This document shows positions 7,529 to 11,171 of a stretch of DNA of 11,171 nucleotides, one piece after another (the stretch's first letter is position 1; each line of letters opens with the position of its first letter). Location: the NCBI GenBank assembly GCA_937893815.1, contig CALCSH010000435.1, positions 1 through 11,171 of the forward strand, given 5' to 3'. The position numbers and the translations under genes were made by a program. Source of the stretch: an uncultured Anaerolineae bacterium (GTDB lineage: Bacteria; Chloroflexota; Anaerolineae; Anaerolineales; UBA11858). The notes beneath the pieces are model-generated. The model had not been told where the DNA came from, ran no database searches, and was given only the letters and a program-made list of their open reading frames with translations.

Positions 7529-9213
7529 GGCCGCGCGAGTATGGGCTGCTCTTCGCTGCTGGATTGCTGGTTGTCGGCCTGGTGGCTGCGTTCCTGCCCG
7601 TGCCTGGCTATATGGATGCCGAATACTATTTCGCCACGGGGCAACGACTGGCTGCTGGGCAGGGATTTAGCGAACCTTTTTTGTGGAACTACCTCGATAA
7701 CCCGCAAGGATTGCCGCATCCCTCGCACGCCTACTGGCTGCCTCTGACATCGCTTTTCGCCGCGGCGGGAATGAAACTTGGCGGGTCGTTGACGTTCCAT
7801 GCCGCTCAGATCGGCTTTGTGCTGGTTGCTGCGCTGCTGCCTCCGCTGACGGCTGCTCTGGCCAATGCTCTGACGCGAAGCGTTTCAAGCGCTCGTCTGG
7901 CCGGTATCCTTTCCATTTTCTCCTTTTTTTATCTGCCCTTTTTGCCAACCACGGATACCTTTGCGCTGTATATGTTCTTGGGTGGAGGCTTGTTGCTGCT
8001 GCTGACAGTTAATCGCCTAAAAAAAACAGGCAGCTCGCCGAATAAGAATTTCGTGGAACCATCGATTGCTGCGCCTGAAAATCAACCACGAAGACACAAA
8101 CACATTAAAAATGATTTCACTCCTTTGGTGTCTTGGTGTCTTCGTGGCGAAAAATACATTTGGATTCGCTCAGTAACCTTCGGCCTGATCTCCGCATTGA
8201 TGTACCTCAGCCGCGCCGATGGCCTGCTCTGGCTGTTGATCGCGTTGCTGGCGCTCAACCTGACCTTGAAAGTCAGGCGTGTTCGTTACTCCTTGGCGTT
8301 GTTGGCGGGATTTTCTCTATTGGCATTGCCGTGGATGCTGCGCAATTATTCCATTTGGGGGACACCCTTCTCGCCGGGGGGGAGTGCGGCTTTGTGGTTT
8401 ACAAATTATGATCAGTTATTTATCTTTCCGGCCTCTCAAGTTAGTTTTGCCCATTGGTTGCAGAGCGGATTGGATGCGATTGTGAAGGCGCGCCTGTGGG
8501 CATTGGGGCAGAATCTGCAAACCGCGCTGGCTGTGCAGGCAGAGATATTTCTGGCCCCGTTGATTCTGCTGGGCGCGTGGCGTTTGCGCCATCAACCAAC
8601 AGTGCAAGTTGGTTTGCTGGCCTGGGTGTTGACTCTGGCTGCGATGACGTTGGTTTTTCCCTTTGCAGGCGCGCGTGGCGGTTTCTTCCATTCTGGGGCG
8701 GCGGTACAGACGTTATTCTGGGCGTTGGCCGCCGCCGGGCTGGATGTGTTTTTGGAATGGGGAGTGCGCGTGCGGCATTGGTCGCCGCAGGTCTCGCGCA
8801 GCGTATTTTTCAGCGCTATCCTCGGATTTGCGGCCTTACTTTCCGTGTATAGCGTGGGGGGGCGAGTCCTCGGCTTGGGATATAAAAACCAACCCTGGGG
8901 CGCTGGCCAGACGGCCTACATTCAATTGCAGGATCAATTTCAACGCCTGGAAATTCCCATTGAAACTGTGATCCTTGTTAATAATCCCCCGGGCTTTTAT
9001 CTGGCCAGCCAACGCCCGGCGATTGTGATCCCCGATGGCAATGTCGATACGCTGTTATCGGTGGCCGAACGTTTTGGCGCACAAATTGTGCTCGTAGAGG
9101 CCAATCACCCGCACGGACTGGATGCGCTGTATGATAATCCAATTGCGTATAGCCAGTTTGAACTATTGTGGAGTGATGGAATAAACCATATTCTGCGAAT
9201 CGCAGATGAGTAA
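7525..9213 (+). CDS. GT-C membrane glycosyltransferase with a repeat-derived loop
   Basis: The ATG overlaps the previous stop as ATGA, and GGAG lies five bases upstream. The 562-residue product begins with one helix followed by YMDAEYYF (29-36); D31 and E33 are the candidate catalytic acids of the first outer loop. HAYWLPLTS, SRADG (229-233) and PWMLRNY (269-275) are typical of GT39-like and related polyprenyl-sugar-dependent enzymes. The R-x-D-G motif recurs in the next gene (ARPDG), suggesting related folds. Between helices, around residues 175-212, lies a long polar linker containing an inverted repeat array translated in frame. Without it the two helices would sit close together. The tail after the last helix is soluble. 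The substrate is unknown. It is the third gene of the operon. Confidence 0.9.
   Translation: MRPREYGLLFAAGLLVVGLVAAFLPVPGYMDAEYYFATGQRLAAGQGFSEPFLWNYLDNPQGLPHPSHAYWLPLTSLFAAAGMKLGGSLTFHAAQIGFVLVAALLPPLTAALANALTRSVSSARLAGILSIFSFFYLPFLPTTDTFALYMFLGGGLLLLLTVNRLKKTGSSPNKNFVEPSIAAPENQPRRHKHIKNDFTPLVSWCLRGEKYIWIRSVTFGLISALMYLSRADGLLWLLIALLALNLTLKVRRVRYSLALLAGFSLLALPWMLRNYSIWGTPFSPGGSAALWFTNYDQLFIFPASQVSFAHWLQSGLDAIVKARLWALGQNLQTALAVQAEIFLAPLILLGAWRLRHQPTVQVGLLAWVLTLAAMTLVFPFAGARGGFFHSGAAVQTLFWALAAAGLDVFLEWGVRVRHWSPQVSRSVFFSAILGFAALLSVYSVGGRVLGLGYKNQPWGAGQTAYIQLQDQFQRLEIPIETVILVNNPPGFYLASQRPAIVIPDGNVDTLLSVAERFGAQIVLVEANHPHGLDALYDNPIAYSQFELLWSDGINHILRIADE
8086..8147. repeat. Inverted array of 8-nt repeats inside a coding sequence
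   Basis: The right arm contains two perfect copies of GGTGTCTT (8127-8142) and ends in CGTGG. The left arm begins CCACGAAGACAC. Arms 8086-8109 and 8124-8147 pair at 20 of 24 positions, the outer 12 perfectly, around a 14-nt loop. A further copy of TTCGTGG at 8050-8056 is inverted relative to the left arm and direct relative to the right arm, so the inserted or expanded segment may reach back to about 8050. The array is translated within the 562-residue glycosyltransferase without a stop. Confidence 0.85.
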
Positions 9214-9222
9214 GGCGATCGT

Positions 9223-10764
9223 ATGGTCGAATTTTTCGATAAAAACAAAAACCTTGACGGCTTGGTGGTGAATTTGAAAGCGTACCTGCGAAGGGGTATG
9301 GTATTCGCGGCACTGGCGGCGCTCTCGATTGGGGGGTATCTGGTTTATAGCGCCTGGAATTATGGCGTCGGCTTTCCGCTGGATGATGCCTGGATTCATC
9401 AGACCTACGCCCGCAATCTCGCCTTGCTCGGCGAATGGTCGTTTGTGCCGGAGCAGCCATCGGCGGGATCTACAGGGCCGTTGTGGGCTGCGCTGCTGGC
9501 GGTAGGTCATGCGCTCGGCCTCGGGCCATATATTTGGACCTACGCGCTGGGTTGGCTTTCCTTAGCGGGCTTGGGCATGTTGGGAGCATTGGTATTCGAA
9601 TTTTTTTGTCCGTCTCGTCAAAAATGGCATATTTGGGCAGGCGCATTGCTGATTTTCGAGTGGCATTTGGTGTGGGCGGCGGCTTCGGGCATGGAGACCA
9701 TCCTATTCTCGCTATTCTGTATGGCGGTGTTGTTGGCTTTACTGGTTGCGGAACGGCGCTCAGCACTTGGAAAAGAATTTTGGTTTTCCCTCGGTGCTCT
9801 GGTCGGTTTTAGCGTTTGGGCACGCCCGGATGGTATTACACTGTTAGGGCCGGTGATTCTTTATCTGGTGCTTCAACATGATGGTGAGTGGCGAAAAACA
9901 GTGCGACAATTTATGATGTTTTCGGCAGGCTTTGGTATCATATTTATCCCCTACCTGTTTTTTAATGTACGGAATGCGGGCGCGGTTTGGCCGAACACTT
10001 TCTATGCCAAGCAGGCGGAATACGCGATTCTTCGGAGTAAGCCCTATGTTCAGCGTTGGCTGGACGAAGCCGCATTGCCGTTGATTGGGGTGGGGGCTAT
10101 GTTGCTGCCCGGCTTTTTCTATGAATTTTGGCAGGCGCTGCGTACTCGTCGCTGGCCGATAGTGGCCGCAGGGTTGTGGACGCTGGGATTTCTTAGTATC
10201 TATGCCTGGCGGCTGCCGGTCACATTTCAATATGGCCGTTATGTGATTCCGGTGATGCCGGTTTATTTTGTCTTGGGCCTCTCTGGGTTGGTGAAATGGG
10301 CGCAACCCCAGTCTGAGCGTTTGCTGGCACGGGTGGTGAGCCGTGCTTGGGTGTTGATTAGCCTGTTCACGGCAATCGGCTTTTGGTGGATGGGGGTGCG
10401 CATCTATGCCCGCGATGTGGAGTTTATCGAAAGCGAAATGGTGACAGTGGCGCGCTGGGTGGCGGCAAATACGGCTTCGGACGATTTGATTGCTGCGCAT
10501 GATATTGGCGCCCTGGGCTATTTTGGCGGGCGGAAAATCGTAGATTTGGCCGGATTGATCTCTCCGGAAGTGATTCCGTTTATCCGGGATGAATCTCAAC
10601 TCGAAGCGTACCTCAACCAACAAAGTGTGGATGTGCTGGTTACCTTTCCGGGTTGGTACCCCGCTTTGAGCACTGGTGCCACCCTCAGGTTTCAGACCGA
10701 CGCTCCCCTATCCAAACAGATGAATTATGAAAACATGGCTGTCTATACCTGGAATATTCCTTAA
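9223..10764 (+). CDS. GT-C membrane glycosyltransferase with soluble C-terminal domain (AftB-like layout)
   Basis: The start is ATG, with AAGG seven bases upstream overlapping the previous stop, and a 9-bp gap from the third operon gene. The 513-residue product has a short charged N-terminus, one helix (about 27-45), then PLDDAWIHQTYARN (52-65) with the double Asp 54-55, and AGSTGPLW (81-88). This D-D-A plus G-x-T-x-P-L-W pairing is seen in GT-C enzymes resembling mycobacterial arabinofuranosyltransferase AftB (GT89) and in many uncharacterised relatives. ARPDG (200-204) matches the SRADG motif of the preceding protein. The C-terminal part after about residue 400 is soluble and includes DIGALGYFGGRKIVDL (427-442), a recurring motif in this group whose function I do not know. 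Expected role: sugar transfer from a decaprenyl- or polyprenyl-phosphate donor to an external glycan. The arabinose link is not established. Confidence 0.9.
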   Translation: MVEFFDKNKNLDGLVVNLKAYLRRGMVFAALAALSIGGYLVYSAWNYGVGFPLDDAWIHQTYARNLALLGEWSFVPEQPSAGSTGPLWAALLAVGHALGLGPYIWTYALGWLSLAGLGMLGALVFEFFCPSRQKWHIWAGALLIFEWHLVWAAASGMETILFSLFCMAVLLALLVAERRSALGKEFWFSLGALVGFSVWARPDGITLLGPVILYLVLQHDGEWRKTVRQFMMFSAGFGIIFIPYLFFNVRNAGAVWPNTFYAKQAEYAILRSKPYVQRWLDEAALPLIGVGAMLLPGFFYEFWQALRTRRWPIVAAGLWTLGFLSIYAWRLPVTFQYGRYVIPVMPVYFVLGLSGLVKWAQPQSERLLARVVSRAWVLISLFTAIGFWWMGVRIYARDVEFIESEMVTVARWVAANTASDDLIAAHDIGALGYFGGRKIVDLAGLISPEVIPFIRDESQLEAYLNQQSVDVLVTFPGWYPALSTGATLRFQTDAPLSKQMNYENMAVYTWNIP

Positions 10765-10771
10765 GATTTGT

Positions 10772-10800
10772 TTGCTTGTATAGTACTCCTGTGCTATACT
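10772..10800 (+). promoter_or_regulatory. Extended -10 promoter of the response regulator
   Basis: TATACT (10795-10800) is preceded by TG plus one base (10792-10794), giving an extended -10. TTGCTT (10772-10777) lies 17 bp upstream as a partial -35. Transcription would start near 10807, about 30 bases before the ATG. This indicates transcription independent of the upstream operon. Confidence 0.6.
10778..10799. promoter_or_regulatory. Possible operator overlapping the -10
   Basis: GTATAG (10778-10783) and CTATAC (10794-10799) form a 6-bp inverted repeat with a 10-bp spacer, covering the promoter spacer and most of the -10. Its dyad shape suits a dimeric regulator, but the repeat is short and partly reflects the -10 sequence. 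Confidence 0.3.
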
Positions 10801-10835
10801 GACGGTACTAATGGGACAAAATCAGGAAGAATAAT

Positions 10836-11171
10836 ATGGACAGGTTAACAATAGCAATTGTTGATGATCATCCGCTATTTCGCCAAGGCGTTGTGGATAC
10901 GATTTCTCTGGAAAGCGATTTTGACGTTGTGGGTCAGGCGTCGGATGGAGATGAGGCGCTGGTTATGTTGCGCGAGAAACAGCCCCAGGTTGTAGTGCTC
11001 GATGTAAATTTACCAGGACAAAATGGTTTGCAAGTGACTCGCACAATCCGAAGCGAAGGTTTGCCTACTCGTGTCGTGTTAGTGACGGCATACGATGATA
11101 TGGAGCAGGTGATCCATGCTATACGCGGGGGCGCGGCTGCCTTTTGCCCGAAACATATTCGCCCCGAAGAG
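10836..11171 (+). CDS. Response regulator receiver domain, NarL/FixJ-type, 3' end outside window
   Basis: The ATG has AGGA (10824-10827) eight bases upstream. The 112 codons to the window edge are open and make an almost complete receiver domain. They include the acidic pair D10-D11 in IVDDHPLFRQG (8-18), the phospho-acceptor D56 in VVLDVNLPGQNG (53-64), T84 in LVTAYDD (82-88) and K106 in FCPKHI (103-108). All the residues needed for phosphorylation and signal relay are present. The DDHPLFRQG form is typical of NarL/LuxR-family regulators, so a C-terminal helix-turn-helix is expected beyond the edge, though it cannot be seen. The partner kinase is not in the window. The gene has its own promoter 71 bp after the glycosyltransferase operon, so any role in controlling that operon is speculation. 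Confidence 0.95.
   Translation, partial: MDRLTIAIVDDHPLFRQGVVDTISLESDFDVVGQASDGDEALVMLREKQPQVVVLDVNLPGQNGLQVTRTIRSEGLPTRVVLVTAYDDMEQVIHAIRGGAAAFCPKHIRPEE

Noticed and set aside
548..8147. CRISPR array
   Set aside because: The repeats are 7-9 nt, directly adjacent and mirrored, with no spacers of regular length and no cas genes.
9844..10623. A 259-codon open frame on the minus strand inside the last glycosyltransferase gene
   Set aside because: Its composition is rich in H, P, R and Q with no recognisable motif, as expected of the antisense of a hydrophobic gene. It has no clear ribosome binding site, and the plus-strand gene is strongly supported.

Overview
The window looks like a bacterial chromosome segment devoted to envelope glycan chemistry. 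It carries six large polytopic membrane proteins of the GT-C glycosyltransferase type or resembling it, one membrane O-acyltransferase, and the start of a NarL-type response regulator. Most of the DNA is moderately GC-rich, starts are a mix of ATG, GTG and TTG, and several starts have clear GGAG/AGGA ribosome binding sites. The families and the style of the interspersed palindromic repeats fit a Chloroflexota (Anaerolineae-like) genome. That assignment is inference, since no rRNA or marker gene is present.

Layout. At 1-1470 (+) is a 489-residue membrane protein that may be cut at its 5' end. It converges, with only 9 bp between stop codons, on an AT-rich acyltransferase-3 gene at 1480-2616 (-). 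A 243-bp divergent intergenic region follows, then a stand-alone DUF2029/GT87-like gene at 2860-4017 (+). A 260-bp gap at 4018-4277 holds nested inverted repeats and a good promoter. Next is a tight four-gene operon, 4278-10764 (+). Its first two junctions are 4-bp ATGA overlaps and its last is a 9-bp gap. At 10836 a response regulator begins with its own extended -10 promoter and runs off the window end.

How the genes may work together. GT-C enzymes use polyprenyl-phosphate-linked sugars and transfer them on the outer face of the cytoplasmic membrane, with a catalytic acidic residue in the first outer loop. That acidic residue is visible in five of the six proteins and plausible in the sixth. 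The acyltransferase could decorate the same surface glycan. No cytosolic glycosyltransferase, flippase, or sugar-nucleotide gene is visible here, so the product and sugars cannot be named.

The most unusual signal is not a gene. Three unrelated short-unit repeat arrays, with 7-, 8- and 9-nt units, each form a hairpin of two facing arrays. Two lie inside membrane-protein genes without breaking the reading frame, in what look like loops between membrane segments. The third sits at the core of the nested palindrome ahead of the operon.
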